Made by a program: the position numbers and the translations under genes. From assembly GCA_020637215.1 (NCBI GenBank), contig JACJWI010000008.1, positions 62,001 through 126,000 of the forward strand: a DNA stretch of 64,000 nt. The letters are read 5' to 3'. The notes beneath the pieces are model-generated. The model saw nothing but the letters and a program-made list of their open reading frames with translations, made no database searches and was not told where the DNA came from. This document shows, one piece after another, positions 35,173 through 43,871 of the stretch (position 1 is its first letter; every line of letters starts with the position of its first letter). This DNA is from Microthrixaceae bacterium. Its GTDB lineage: Bacteria; Actinomycetota; Acidimicrobiia; Acidimicrobiales; Microtrichaceae.

Positions 35173-35616
35173 ATGTCCGCCTTCGACGCCCCGTACGAGC
35201 CGAGCCCGTGGGAACCGATCTCCGAGGAGGTCGCCCGCTACGAGAGCTCCGCCGGCACCGAGCCGAGCGCCCTGGTCGGCGAGTCGTGGATGATCCTGTG
35301 GACGATCGGCGCCCGTTCCGGGTCGGTGCGCAAGACGCCGCTGGTGCGCATCGCCGACGGAGCCGGCCGCTACGCGGTGATCGGCTCCCAGGGCGGGGCA
35401 CCGACCAACCCCAACTGGGTGCACAACCTGCGGGCCAACCCCGTCGCCCGCATCCAGGACGGCGCCGACCTCCACGATCTGACCGCACGGGAGGTCGACG
35501 GCGACGAGAAGGCCCAGTGGTGGGCGCGCGGCCAGGCGATCTGGCCCGACTACGACACCTACCAGGCGTCGACGGACCGCACGATCCCCGTGTTCGTGCT
35601 CGAACCGGCCGGCTGA
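35173..35616 (+). CDS. Deazaflavin (F420)-dependent nitroreductase-like protein
   Basis: A 147-residue protein of the Ddn/FDOR-A family. The core reads WMILWTIGARSGSVRKTPLVRI, then RYAVIGSQGGAPTNPNWVHNLRANPVARIQ, the typical split-barrel motif that binds coenzyme F420, with the QGG-NPNWVHN signature. Such enzymes reduce quinones or other substrates with F420H2. AGGAGA stands 7 bases before the ATG. An F420-type luciferase-like oxidoreductase is encoded 2 kb away, consistent with F420 use by this organism. Confidence 0.85.
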   Translation: MSAFDAPYEPSPWEPISEEVARYESSAGTEPSALVGESWMILWTIGARSGSVRKTPLVRIADGAGRYAVIGSQGGAPTNPNWVHNLRANPVARIQDGADLHDLTAREVDGDEKAQWWARGQAIWPDYDTYQASTDRTIPVFVLEPAG

Positions 35617-35628
35617 CCGCTCCCCCGC

Positions 35629-37170
35629 TCAGCGGTAGCGGGCCTGCAGGTCCGCGACCCGCAGCTTCCCGGTCGGTTCCCGGGGCAGCTCGTCGACCAG
35701 GTGCACCGTCCGGGGGAGCTTGAAGGTGGCGAGTCGGTCCCGGCAGTGGGAGAGCAGCTCCGCCTCCAGCACCGTGTCCGCCTCCAGCACCGTGTCCGCC
35801 TCCAGCACCGTGTCCGGCTCGATCCCTGCGGCGACCTCGACCACGGCCACCACCTGCTCACCGTACTCGTCGTCGGGCCGGCCGAAGACCGCGACGTCGG
35901 CCACCGCGGGGTGCTCGAGCAGGACCAGCTCGATCTCCCGCGGGTAGACGTTCACGCCGCCGACGTTGATCGTGAACGCCTGCCGACCGGTGAGGTACAG
36001 GTAGCCGTCGTCATCGAGATGGCCGAGGTCGCCGAAGGTGGCGGCGTCGGCCCGGCGGACCCCGGCGGTCTTGGCGTCGTCGTGCAGGTAGCGGAAGTCG
36101 GTGCTCTCGCTGAACCACACCTGCCCGTCCTGTCCGACCGGGAGCTCGGTGCCGTCGTCGTCGAGGATCATCACACGGCCCCGGATCGGGCGGCCGACCG
36201 ACCCCTTGCGGGCCAGCCACTCCTGCGGACCGATCACGCAGGTGCCGGCGCCCTCGGTCCCGGCGTAGTACTCGTGGATGATCGGGCCCCACCAGTCGAG
36301 CATCGCCTCCTTGACCGGGACCGGGCAGGGTCCGGCTCCGTGGATGGCGAAGGTGTGCGACGACAGGTCGTGGGCCCGGCGCTCGGCCTCGTCGAGCCGC
36401 AGCAGACGCACGAACATCGTCGGCACCCACTGGCTGTGGGTGACCCGGTATCGCTCGATGGCGGCCAACGCGGCGCCGGGATCGAAGCGGTCCATGACGA
36501 CCGTCGTCGCACCGATCCGGCCCATCTGCACCAGGAACGTGAGGGGTGCCGAGTGGTACAGCGGCGCGGTCGACAGGTACACGGAGCCGGGCCCGACTCC
36601 GTAGGCCGCGGCCAGGAGCTGGTCGCCCGGCGGCAGCTCCTCGATCGGCTCCGGCGGGGCGGCGCGCCACACGCCCTTGGGTCGCCCGGTCGTCCCCGAC
36701 GAGTAGAGGAGCGCAACGCCCTCGACCCGTTCGTAGCGCGGGACCTCGCCCGACCCGGCACCGAAGACGTCGCCGGGGTCGAGGTCGATCCGGGTGACCC
36801 CGTCGAGCTCGGAGCACGCCGGGACGACCACGGATCGGGTCCGGGCCGAGTGCAGCACCACGCGGGCGCCGCAGTCCGAGAGGATGTGGCGCACCTCCTC
36901 GGCGGTCAGCCGTGTCGGCACCGGCGCGTAGCGGAACCCGGCGTCCTGGCACGCCCACACCAGGGCGAAGAAGTCGACCCGGTTCTCCAGGCAGAACGCG
37001 ACCGGGTCGCCCGCTCGCAGGCCGAGATCCCACAGATCGTCGGCCACGGCGACGGCGCGGGCGCGCAGCTCGGCCCAGGTGGCGGACTCGACCGGTTCGG
37101 CCCCGTCTCCCAGGACCACGACGGCGGTGTCGTCGGGCCGGTCCGCGGCGTGGTGTCCGGGGTGGGCCAC
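35629..37170 (-). CDS. Acyl-CoA/AMP ligase (FadD-like)
   Basis: A 513-residue adenylate-forming enzyme. The P-loop YSSGTTGRPKG is at residues 156-166, the adenine motif is in EYYAGTEGAG, the hinge region in GDLGHLDDDGYLYLTGRQAFTINVGGVNVYPREIE, and the catalytic lysine in PREPTGKLRVADL near the C-terminus. It should activate a fatty or carboxylic acid with ATP and CoA. An in-frame 18-bp triplication adds DTVLEA repeats in the C-terminal subdomain. GTG start. The luciferase-like gene lies 2 bp upstream in the same direction, so they are co-transcribed. Confidence 0.88.
   Translation of the reverse strand: MAHPGHHAADRPDDTAVVVLGDGAEPVESATWAELRARAVAVADDLWDLGLRAGDPVAFCLENRVDFFALVWACQDAGFRYAPVPTRLTAEEVRHILSDCGARVVLHSARTRSVVVPACSELDGVTRIDLDPGDVFGAGSGEVPRYERVEGVALLYSSGTTGRPKGVWRAAPPEPIEELPPGDQLLAAAYGVGPGSVYLSTAPLYHSAPLTFLVQMGRIGATTVVMDRFDPGAALAAIERYRVTHSQWVPTMFVRLLRLDEAERRAHDLSSHTFAIHGAGPCPVPVKEAMLDWWGPIIHEYYAGTEGAGTCVIGPQEWLARKGSVGRPIRGRVMILDDDGTELPVGQDGQVWFSESTDFRYLHDDAKTAGVRRADAATFGDLGHLDDDGYLYLTGRQAFTINVGGVNVYPREIELVLLEHPAVADVAVFGRPDDEYGEQVVAVVEVAAGIEPDTVLEADTVLEADTVLEAELLSHCRDRLATFKLPRTVHLVDELPREPTGKLRVADLQARYR
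35762..35815. repeat. Three tandem 18-bp units inside the ligase gene
   Basis: GCCTCCAGCACCGTGTCC is repeated exactly three times, at 35762, 35780 and 35798. On the coding (minus) strand the units encode Asp-Thr-Val-Leu-Glu-Ala three times. The length is a multiple of three, so the frame is kept. Identical units suggest recent slippage. Confidence 0.95.
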
Positions 37171-37172
37171 GT

Positions 37173-38222
37173 TCAGTCCGCCGCCGCCGAACCGATGAGG
37201 TCGATGGCCATCTCGAGGTGTTCGATCTGCTCGGCCGCGGTCGATCCGCTGGGCCCGAGTCGGAGGGTGGTGACCCCGGCGTCGCGGTAGGCCCGGATGC
37301 GGTCACGGACCATCGACTCGGTTCCGATCAGGTATGCCGACAGCACCATCTCGTCGGGGACCGCCGCGATCGCGGCGTCCTTGTCGCCGTCGACCCACAG
37401 GCGTCGGACCCGGTCCGCCACGTCCGCGAAGCCGGCCCGGGAGTACGCGTTGTTGTAGAAGTTCGTCGTCGCGGAGCCCATCGCTCCGAGCGAGAAGGCC
37501 ATGCCGAACTTGGCGATCCCGATCAACGACTCGACGTCGTCGGAGACGGCGAGGTGGGCGTTGACCTCGATCTCGATGTCGGAGAACGCCCGCCCGGTCC
37601 GCTCGGCCCCGCGGCGGATGGGGTCCAGCATCACCGACGCCTGCTCGGGGATGAACGAGGTGCCGAGCCAGCCGTCAGCGAGCTCGCCGGTGAGCTCGAG
37701 CGACCTCGGTCCGAGCGTGGCGAGGTGGATCGGCAGATCGGGGCGGGGCGGAACCGAGGATCGCAGCGCCTTGCCCTCGCCGCCGGGTCGCGGCAGGACG
37801 TAGTGCCGACCCTCGTAGGCCAACCGGTCGCCGCGCAGGCCCATGCGCACGATCTCGATGTACTCGCGGAGACGCCCGACCGGATCGGCGAACTCGGCGC
37901 CGTGCAGGCCCTCGACCACCTGGGGTCCGCTGACCCCGAGCCCGAGCGAGAAGCGGTCACCCGACAGCTGCGCGAGAGACAGGGCGGTCATGGCCGTCGC
38001 TGCCGGGGTGCGGGCGCTGATCTGCATGATCCCCGAGCCGAGGCGGATCCGGTCGGTGACCGCGGCCAGGTACCCGAGCGACGCGACCGCGTCCATCCCC
38101 CACGCCTCGGCCGACCAGACCGTGTCGGCTCCCAGCCGTTCGGCGGCCGCCACGTAGGCGACCAGGTCCTCCCAGCGCGACCCGTCGTAGTAGGCGCTGC
38201 CCACCGACACCGAGACCTTCAT
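37173..38222 (-). CDS. LLM-class (F420-type) flavin-dependent oxidoreductase
   Basis: A 349-residue luciferase-like TIM barrel. Typical parts are LVAYVAAAERLGADTVWSAEAWGMDAVASLGYLAAVTDRIRLGSGIMQ, then FSLGLGVSGPQVVEGLHG and PIHLATLGPRSLELTGELADGWLG, which match the F420-dependent branch of the family. It should transfer hydride between F420 and an unknown substrate. The ATG at 38220-38222 begins KVSVSVG. It precedes the acyl-CoA ligase by 2 bp, so both may serve one catabolic pathway for a lipophilic acid; that is inference. Confidence 0.87.
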   Translation of the reverse strand: MKVSVSVGSAYYDGSRWEDLVAYVAAAERLGADTVWSAEAWGMDAVASLGYLAAVTDRIRLGSGIMQISARTPAATAMTALSLAQLSGDRFSLGLGVSGPQVVEGLHGAEFADPVGRLREYIEIVRMGLRGDRLAYEGRHYVLPRPGGEGKALRSSVPPRPDLPIHLATLGPRSLELTGELADGWLGTSFIPEQASVMLDPIRRGAERTGRAFSDIEIEVNAHLAVSDDVESLIGIAKFGMAFSLGAMGSATTNFYNNAYSRAGFADVADRVRRLWVDGDKDAAIAAVPDEMVLSAYLIGTESMVRDRIRAYRDAGVTTLRLGPSGSTAAEQIEHLEMAIDLIGSAAAD

Positions 38223-38276
38223 GTTCTGCCCCCTGGATTCGGCGTCGCCGGTTCCGGCCCGGGCGACGGCGTCGGT

Positions 38277-40028
38277 CTACCAGTACTCCTCGTAGTGGAT
38301 GTTGCCCCGCTTCTTGCGGTGATCGAGGGTGAAGCCCCGTTCGACCAGCAGCTGCACCACGCCGACGGTCTCGGGGAAGGTCTGGTCCCCGTCGTCGCCG
38401 CCCTCGGGCAGCCCGATCATCGCCGGGTTGCCGCACAGGAACACGTGGGTGTTCTGCGGGTCGAGGGTGATGCCGAGATCGGCGGCGAACACGTCGCCGG
38501 CGATCAGGTCCTGGATGTAGCGCTTGGGGACGTCGGGCTCACGGGTGGGCAGCGGGACGTAGTGGTAGTTGGCGAAGCGCTGCTCGAGCCGGCGGTGCTG
38601 GTCGAGGTAGCCGAGGTCGGCCCACTGACGCACCGACACCGCCGACACGATCGGGCCGTGGTGGCCCTTGCGCAGCAGTTCGGTGACCATCGCGTTCTGC
38701 GGCGCCTCGCCGGTCCCGGTGGACAGGAACACCACGGTGTCGGCAGGGTCGGTGACCGGCGCCAACGTGTAACGGCCGGCCACCTTGGGACCCAGGTAGA
38801 TGCGGTCGCCGGGCTTCTTGAGCGCCAGTCGCGGGGTCAGGCCGGGCACGTTGTCCGGCGTCGGCGGGACCAGCACGATGTAGAACTCGAGCTCGTCGGA
38901 ACCGACCTCGTCGGCCAGGTAGCCGTGCTCGTCGAAGATCCGGTGGCTGATCGAGTACGAGCGACGGACGAGCTTGTCCCACCGCTCGTCGATGTTGGCC
39001 TCGATCGCGTCGTCGACGCGCTCCTCCCAGTAGCCGAGCCCGAGCGACGCGTACTGGCCGGGCAGGTGCGACACCGATCCGTGGTCCGGGCGGACCCGCA
39101 GCACCCACAGGTCCGAGTGGGTCGGCTCGAAGTGGGTGATGGTGGCGTTGTAGTGCTCCTGGCGCAGCTCCTCGGTCACCCCGGGCACCTCGTGGCGGCT
39201 CCACGCGGACGGCTCGGGGGCGGGGATTGCGGCGTCGGGGAACACGGCGGTGACCAGGTCCCGGCCGATCGAGGCACCCGGAGCGCTCGGCGCGCCCTCG
39301 GGGGTTTCGTCGTCCTGGCCGAGGAACCAGAGGCGGCCGGCGCCCAGTGCCGCGTCGCTCGCGCCCACGTCGGCAGGTCCGACCGCTCGCCGCCCCGAGG
39401 AGAACACGACGTGGTCGAACTGGAGGTCGGGGGTCCGACGGTCGTTGAAGTACGCCATCGGGAACCCGTCGACGTCCGCGATCTGCTGGGGCCGCGACGA
39501 GTACAGCAGTGTCGCTCGCCGCTCCCGTTCCAGGTCGTTGAGGAGCTGGGCTCCGACCGGCGACAGGCGTCGGGGGTTCATCCCGCCTGCGGCCAGCACG
39601 ACGCCGGCGCCGAGGTCGGCCAGCCGCACGGTCAGCTCGACCGCCTGGTCGGTGTGCCCGACGACCAGGACGTCGACGTCGTTGGCGGGCGAGGGGATCT
39701 CGTCGATGTGGACCCGTTCGCCGGTGACGGTCGGGATGTCGGGCGCCCAGTCCTCGATGGGTGAGCGCAGTGCCACCAGGACGGCCCGGCTGCGGTAGCA
39801 CTGGCGGTGGGTGGTGACGACCAGGTCGTCGTCCTGGAGCTCGACCGACACGACCGTCTCACCGTAGGAGACGTCGAGTCCGAACTCGCCGGCCACGCCG
39901 GGCAGGGCGAGGGTGGTTCCGGGTTCGAGCACGGTGACGCGGTCGAGTCCGCTCCGACGGGCGAACACCGCGGCCGAGAGGCCGCCGGCGTTGCCGCCGA
40001 TGACGATGAGGTCGTGTGCGTCAGCCAT
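38277..40028 (-). CDS. Two-part flavoprotein: pyridine-nucleotide-disulfide-like domain fused to ferredoxin-NADP reductase
   Basis: A 583-residue protein. The N-terminal third has HDLIVIGGNAGGLSAAVFARRSGLDRVTVLEPG, an FAD-binding Rossmann motif, and VDVLVVGHTDQAVELTVRLADLGAGVVLAAGG, an NAD(P)-binding one, but no CxxC pair. From about residue 290 it is a ferredoxin-NADP reductase: GQYASLGLGYWEERV, VRRSYSISHRI, FLSTGTGEAPQNAMV and the C-terminal IHYEEYW, whose aromatic end stacks on FAD in this family. It probably moves electrons from NADPH to ferredoxins that feed P450s or similar enzymes. Confidence 0.8.
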   Translation of the reverse strand: MADAHDLIVIGGNAGGLSAAVFARRSGLDRVTVLEPGTTLALPGVAGEFGLDVSYGETVVSVELQDDDLVVTTHRQCYRSRAVLVALRSPIEDWAPDIPTVTGERVHIDEIPSPANDVDVLVVGHTDQAVELTVRLADLGAGVVLAAGGMNPRRLSPVGAQLLNDLERERRATLLYSSRPQQIADVDGFPMAYFNDRRTPDLQFDHVVFSSGRRAVGPADVGASDAALGAGRLWFLGQDDETPEGAPSAPGASIGRDLVTAVFPDAAIPAPEPSAWSRHEVPGVTEELRQEHYNATITHFEPTHSDLWVLRVRPDHGSVSHLPGQYASLGLGYWEERVDDAIEANIDERWDKLVRRSYSISHRIFDEHGYLADEVGSDELEFYIVLVPPTPDNVPGLTPRLALKKPGDRIYLGPKVAGRYTLAPVTDPADTVVFLSTGTGEAPQNAMVTELLRKGHHGPIVSAVSVRQWADLGYLDQHRRLEQRFANYHYVPLPTREPDVPKRYIQDLIAGDVFAADLGITLDPQNTHVFLCGNPAMIGLPEGGDDGDQTFPETVGVVQLLVERGFTLDHRKKRGNIHYEEYW

Positions 40029-40092
40029 CGGGGCAACCTAACGGGCGGCCCACCCCCTGCTCCAAAGCCGGGAGAGCATCGGCTCGCGACGA

Positions 40093-41022
40093 TCAGTCCA
40101 TGCAGAGGCCCGGCAGCGACGTCGACCCGGCGGGGACCTCCCCACAGACGAGGGTCGGGGGATCGTCCGGCCATGCCAGGTCGACCAGGATCTGGTCCCA
40201 GTGCCGGTACTGCTCGTCGTGGTCGCCGGTCAGGTCCCGACGGTCGGCGACCACGTGCGGGAGCCGCTGCGCGTACCAGTCCGCGAACGGCAGCGGCGTC
40301 GAGGTGTCCTGCGGGCTGTAGTAGAGGAACGCCGGCGCGTCGACCACCGAGAGGTCGACGTCGGTCGGGTGGCAGAACAAGTCGAACTCGTGGGCCACCG
40401 CCCTGGGGTCGCGGAGGGCACGTTCCGCGTCAGCCACGGCGGCGTCGAGGAAGCCGGGGATGCGGTGGGCGATGGCGTCGTCACCGAAGGCCCACCAGGA
40501 CGCGGGGTCGTCGCTGTAGCCCTGAGCGAGCGCGGCGCGGGACTGCGGCTCGAGCCTGCACAGGTCCTTCGGCGGGCCGGCGTCGGGTGTCCCGGTGTAC
40601 GCCGCGGCGAAGTGCACGGATCGCAGACGGTCCGGCACCGACGCCGCGACCCGCTGGGCGTAGGGGCCGCCCCCGGAGATCGCGACGATCGAGAAGTCGT
40701 CGACTCCCTTGGCGTCCAGGACCCCGATCGCGGTGCGGGCGAAGTCGTCGTAGTCGCCGTCGGGGTCGAACGGGGTGTCGCCGAAGCCGTTGCGCTCCAC
40801 CGAGATCAGCCGGATCCCGAGCTCCTCGCGCGCCGAGGACAGGAAGCTGACCAGGTCGACGACCGTCGCGCTGGTCGCCGAGCCTCCGACGAACAGGACG
40901 GGGAGGCCGTCGTCGGGTCCCGTGTCGACGACCCAGGCGGTGGTCCCGTCCGCGAGCTCGACCCGTTCGGGAGTCGAGCGGGTGATCGGGTCGATCCCCA
41001 TCGAGAAGGTCTGCCGTCGCAT
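40093..41022 (-). CDS. Alpha/beta hydrolase
   Basis: A 309-residue protein with the alpha/beta hydrolase pattern: PVLFVGGSATSATVVDLVSFLSSAREELGIRLISVERNGFGDTPFDP, nucleophile elbow AISGGGPYAQ, candidate acid in YYSPQDTSTPL and histidine in GDHDEQYRHW. The oxyanion HG motif is replaced by VGG, so the substrate class is uncertain. The ATG at 41020-41022 gives MRRQTF; a shorter start at MGIDP is possible. It follows the flavoprotein gene across a 64-bp gap, same strand. Confidence 0.75.
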   Translation of the reverse strand: MRRQTFSMGIDPITRSTPERVELADGTTAWVVDTGPDDGLPVLFVGGSATSATVVDLVSFLSSAREELGIRLISVERNGFGDTPFDPDGDYDDFARTAIGVLDAKGVDDFSIVAISGGGPYAQRVAASVPDRLRSVHFAAAYTGTPDAGPPKDLCRLEPQSRAALAQGYSDDPASWWAFGDDAIAHRIPGFLDAAVADAERALRDPRAVAHEFDLFCHPTDVDLSVVDAPAFLYYSPQDTSTPLPFADWYAQRLPHVVADRRDLTGDHDEQYRHWDQILVDLAWPDDPPTLVCGEVPAGSTSLPGLCMD

Positions 41023-41124
41023 GGCGCATCCTGGCACCCCGTCCCGTCGAATGGGGAACCGACGCACCGACGCACCGGAGGCTCGAGCCAGCGGCGAGCT
41101 GTCCGGAGGGACACGCCGGGCCCC

Positions 41125-41580
41125 CTACTCGGGTTCGTCCGGGGGCGGGTCCAGCCGATCGAATCGGGGCCAACTCGACCGGAGCGCCTCGCCGAACTCG
41201 ACACCCGAGTCGTCCTCGGCGTGCTCGAGGGCGACGATCACGGCCTCGACCAGGGCGTTGTAGAACTCGTCGCCCTCGCTCGGTGAGATGTCGAAGCCGC
41301 GCTCGTCCGCGGCGGAGGTCCACCGGTCCGAGATGCGCAGGAAGGCGTGGGCGAGGAACTCGGTCTCATCGGGTGGGACCTCGAACGACAGCGCCAGGAC
41401 CTCTGTCTGCCGGGCGTGCTGCGCCCAGCCCTCCAGCAGCTCGTGCAGTCGGGCCGCCAGCTCGGGGTCGATGATGGCCGGATCGTCGGATCCCGCCGCG
41501 GCGGCGTCCACCGCGTCGTGGGCGAAGGCGATCCAGGCGAGGGCGCTGGAGGAAGGCACGGGAGAGACCGTCACGTGCAC
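41125..41580 (-). CDS. Hypothetical acidic helical protein
   Basis: About 151 residues from the GTG at 41578-41580. It is acidic and helix-rich: LAWIAFAHDAVDAAAAGSDD, ELAARLHELLEGWAQHARQTEVLALSFEVPPDETEFLAHAFLRISDRW, then YNALVEAVIVALEHAEDDSGVEFGEALRSSWP. No signal peptide, membrane segment or catalytic motif is visible and I do not recognise the family. The longer open frame to 41676 is arginine-rich and looks non-coding. It lies 71 bp downstream of the LuxR-type gene in the same direction. Confidence 0.55.
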   Translation of the reverse strand: MHVTVSPVPSSSALAWIAFAHDAVDAAAAGSDDPAIIDPELAARLHELLEGWAQHARQTEVLALSFEVPPDETEFLAHAFLRISDRWTSAADERGFDISPSEGDEFYNALVEAVIVALEHAEDDSGVEFGEALRSSWPRFDRLDPPPDEPE

Positions 41581-41651
41581 GCTGTCAGGGTATCGCCGCG
41601 GTCGAGCGCCGGTCCCGGAATCGGGATCGCTCCGACGATCGAGCGGGGGTG

Positions 41652-42806
41652 TCAGTCGCCGGTGGCGGCGAACCAACCGCTCGGAGCGACCTCCGACCCC
41701 AGCCGGGGTGCGTACTGGTCGAAGTAGACCCGCGAGACCAGCTCACGCCGGCTGCGCACGTCGGCCTTGTCGAACACGGCCTTGAGGTGGTCCTGCACCG
41801 TGTAGCGAGACAGGTGCAGAACCGCGGCGATCTCCTTGGTGTCCGATCCCTGCAGGACGAGCCGGGTCACGTCACGTTCGCGTTCGGTCAACCCGAACGC
41901 CGCGACGACCAGCGGCACGATCTCGGGCGGGCGGGCTTCCTCCATGGTGATGACCACGTCGCCGCGACGACCGTCGACCGAGCTCAGCGGCGACGCGTGC
42001 AGGACCAGCCACCGCCCCGACGGCAGTCGCACGCGACCGCGGGGCAGAACGTCGGAGGTGCCGTCCTGGAACCGACGTGCGCCGGCGACCAGTGCCGCCA
42101 GGGTCCCTGACGCGTCGGCCGAGTTCTCCCTGCTGGTCATCTCGGCCAGTAGCTGCGTGGCTCCGACCGACACCTGAACCACCCGATCCTCGGCGTCGAA
42201 GATCGCCACCGCCGGCCCGGCATCCGCGTGCGGCGCGGGCGGGCACTCCTCGAGGGAACCGCTGCAACGGGTGAGCAGCCCGACCCGCAGTCCGACGGCG
42301 TAGGCCTCCGACAGCGAGGCGAGGAACGTGATCTCGGCGTCGGAGAACGGCGTGTCGCCCTCCCCCCGGAACAGCGCCATGCCACCCCAGGCCAGGTCGC
42401 CCTGTCGGGCGATCAGCCGGACCTCGTCCGCGTAGTCATAGTGCGGGACGATCAGCTGCTCCATCCTCGGGCTAGACTCGACCGCGTCGGCGGTCTCGAT
42501 CACCATCCCGAGCGAGTCCCGGCGCGCCGCGAACATCGCCGAGAACGCCGTCGGGTCGGTCCCGCTGTACTCGATGAGCCCCCACTCGAGGTCGCGGGAG
42601 TCGTTCCCGTACAGGTCGCCGAACTTGTAGGTGCTGGTGAGGAGTCGGGTGGCCGGATCGACGGTGCACATGCACGCGGCGACGTGGGGAACGGCCCGAC
42701 CGACCGACTCCTCCACCTCGGCGACGAAGGTCGTCACGTCCAGTCCGGCCCGCGCGAGGACCTCGACGTCGCTTCGCACCCTGTCCATGGTCAGGCTTCC
42801 GGCCAT
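41652..42806 (-). CDS. LuxR-type transcriptional regulator with sensory N-terminal region
   Basis: A 384-residue regulator. The C-terminal 65 residues are a LuxR/NarL helix-turn-helix: FGLTERERDVTRLVLQGSDTKEIAAVLHLSRYTVQDHLKAVFDKADVRSRRELVSRVYF. Residues 20-190 resemble a GAF-like sensor (VEESVGRAVPHVAACMCTVDPATRLLTSTYKFGDL), and residues 200-300 may be a PAS-like part (AVAIFDAEDRVVQVSVGATQLL). No phosphate-receiver domain is present. The ATG at 42804 is chosen over an upstream GTG because the preceding residues look non-coding. It diverges from the metallo-beta-lactamase gene. Confidence 0.85.
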   Translation of the reverse strand: MAGSLTMDRVRSDVEVLARAGLDVTTFVAEVEESVGRAVPHVAACMCTVDPATRLLTSTYKFGDLYGNDSRDLEWGLIEYSGTDPTAFSAMFAARRDSLGMVIETADAVESSPRMEQLIVPHYDYADEVRLIARQGDLAWGGMALFRGEGDTPFSDAEITFLASLSEAYAVGLRVGLLTRCSGSLEECPPAPHADAGPAVAIFDAEDRVVQVSVGATQLLAEMTSRENSADASGTLAALVAGARRFQDGTSDVLPRGRVRLPSGRWLVLHASPLSSVDGRRGDVVITMEEARPPEIVPLVVAAFGLTERERDVTRLVLQGSDTKEIAAVLHLSRYTVQDHLKAVFDKADVRSRRELVSRVYFDQYAPRLGSEVAPSGWFAATGD

Positions 42807-42941
42807 GTGAGCAGTATCGGACGGACGCGCCCGTCGTGCCATCCCACACCTCTGGGGGTGGGTTGTCCGCACCCGGCGGGAGGGAAGTCCCCGCCGCTAC
42901 GGGATGTTCGAGCCCGAGGCCCGTGCCTCAACGTGGCCGAC

Positions 42942-43793
42942 ATGGACACCACACCCACCACCCATCCCCCCGCTCCGACGGAGCGACCCCGCTACCGGCC
43001 CGTCGAGATCGCCCCGGAGACCTGGGTCATCCAGGACACCGCCGGCGAGGACCAGCCCGGACCGGCGGTCCACATGAACTCGATGCTGATCCGAGGCGCC
43101 CAGCCCGTCGTGGTCGACACCGGGGTTCCCGACAACGCCGACCGCTACTTCGAGGACCTGTTCGGCCTCGTCGACCCGGCGGACGTCCGCTGGGTGTTCG
43201 TCAGCCACGACGACATCGACCACTACGGCAACGTCGGCGAGCTGATGCGGCTCTGCCCGGACGCGACGCTCGTCACGAGCTGGTTCCTGTGCGAGCGGCT
43301 CGGCTCCGAGCTCGACGTCGCTCCGACACGTTGGCGGTGGCTCGACGACGGCGAGACGCTGGACGTCGGCGACCGCACCCTGAGCGCGATCCGTCCTCCC
43401 CTGTACGACTCTCCCACCACCCGGGGCCTGTTCGATCCCGTCACCGGCGTCTACTGGGGCTCGGACTGCTACGCGTGTCCGGTCACGACCGGCACCGAGT
43501 TCGTCGACGACCTCGACCCCGACGAGTGGGCGGGCGGCACCGGCGTGTTCGCCCGCTGGAACAGCCCCTGGGTCGACCTCGTCGACCGCGACCGCTACGC
43601 GGCGGAGTGCCGGCGGGTCGAGGAGCTGCCGCTGCGGGCCATCGCCAACACGCACGGTCCGACCATCGGGGCCAGCGACCTGGCGAGGGCCCACGAGATC
43701 ATCCGGTCCGCTCCGGACCTGGTCGCCCCGCCGCAGCCCGGCCAAGCCGACCTCGACGCGATGTTGGCCGCCCTCCGCCCCGGTGCGGCGTGA
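42942..43793 (+). CDS. Metallo-beta-lactamase fold protein, flavodiiron-like
   Basis: A 283-residue MBL-fold protein. PVVVDTGVP begins the fold, SHDDIDHYGN is the metal motif (HxDxDH-like, resembling the HxExDH of flavodiiron proteins), and SDCYACPV and NTHGPTIG supply further ligands. Lack of a flavodoxin domain means it is not a full flavodiiron NO/O2 reductase; it could pair with a separate flavoprotein or be a hydrolase. The ATG at 42942 fits NVA-DMDTTPTT. The neighbouring cupredoxin-like and DUF2249 genes suggest a redox or NO-related role, which is inference. Confidence 0.75.
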   Translation: MDTTPTTHPPAPTERPRYRPVEIAPETWVIQDTAGEDQPGPAVHMNSMLIRGAQPVVVDTGVPDNADRYFEDLFGLVDPADVRWVFVSHDDIDHYGNVGELMRLCPDATLVTSWFLCERLGSELDVAPTRWRWLDDGETLDVGDRTLSAIRPPLYDSPTTRGLFDPVTGVYWGSDCYACPVTTGTEFVDDLDPDEWAGGTGVFARWNSPWVDLVDRDRYAAECRRVEELPLRAIANTHGPTIGASDLARAHEIIRSAPDLVAPPQPGQADLDAMLAALRPGAA

Positions 43794-43871
43794 TCACCGG
43801 GCACTACCGCCCGGTCCCTCAACCGATCCGACCCATCCCCTGAACAGACACCCAACCCGAAAGGAACCCCC

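Noticed and set aside
42615..42635. GAACTTGTAG inside the LuxR-type gene, resembling the family A repeat
   Set aside because: Only about ten bases match, there is no second arm or 60-bp unit, and it is ordinary coding sequence for TYKFGD.
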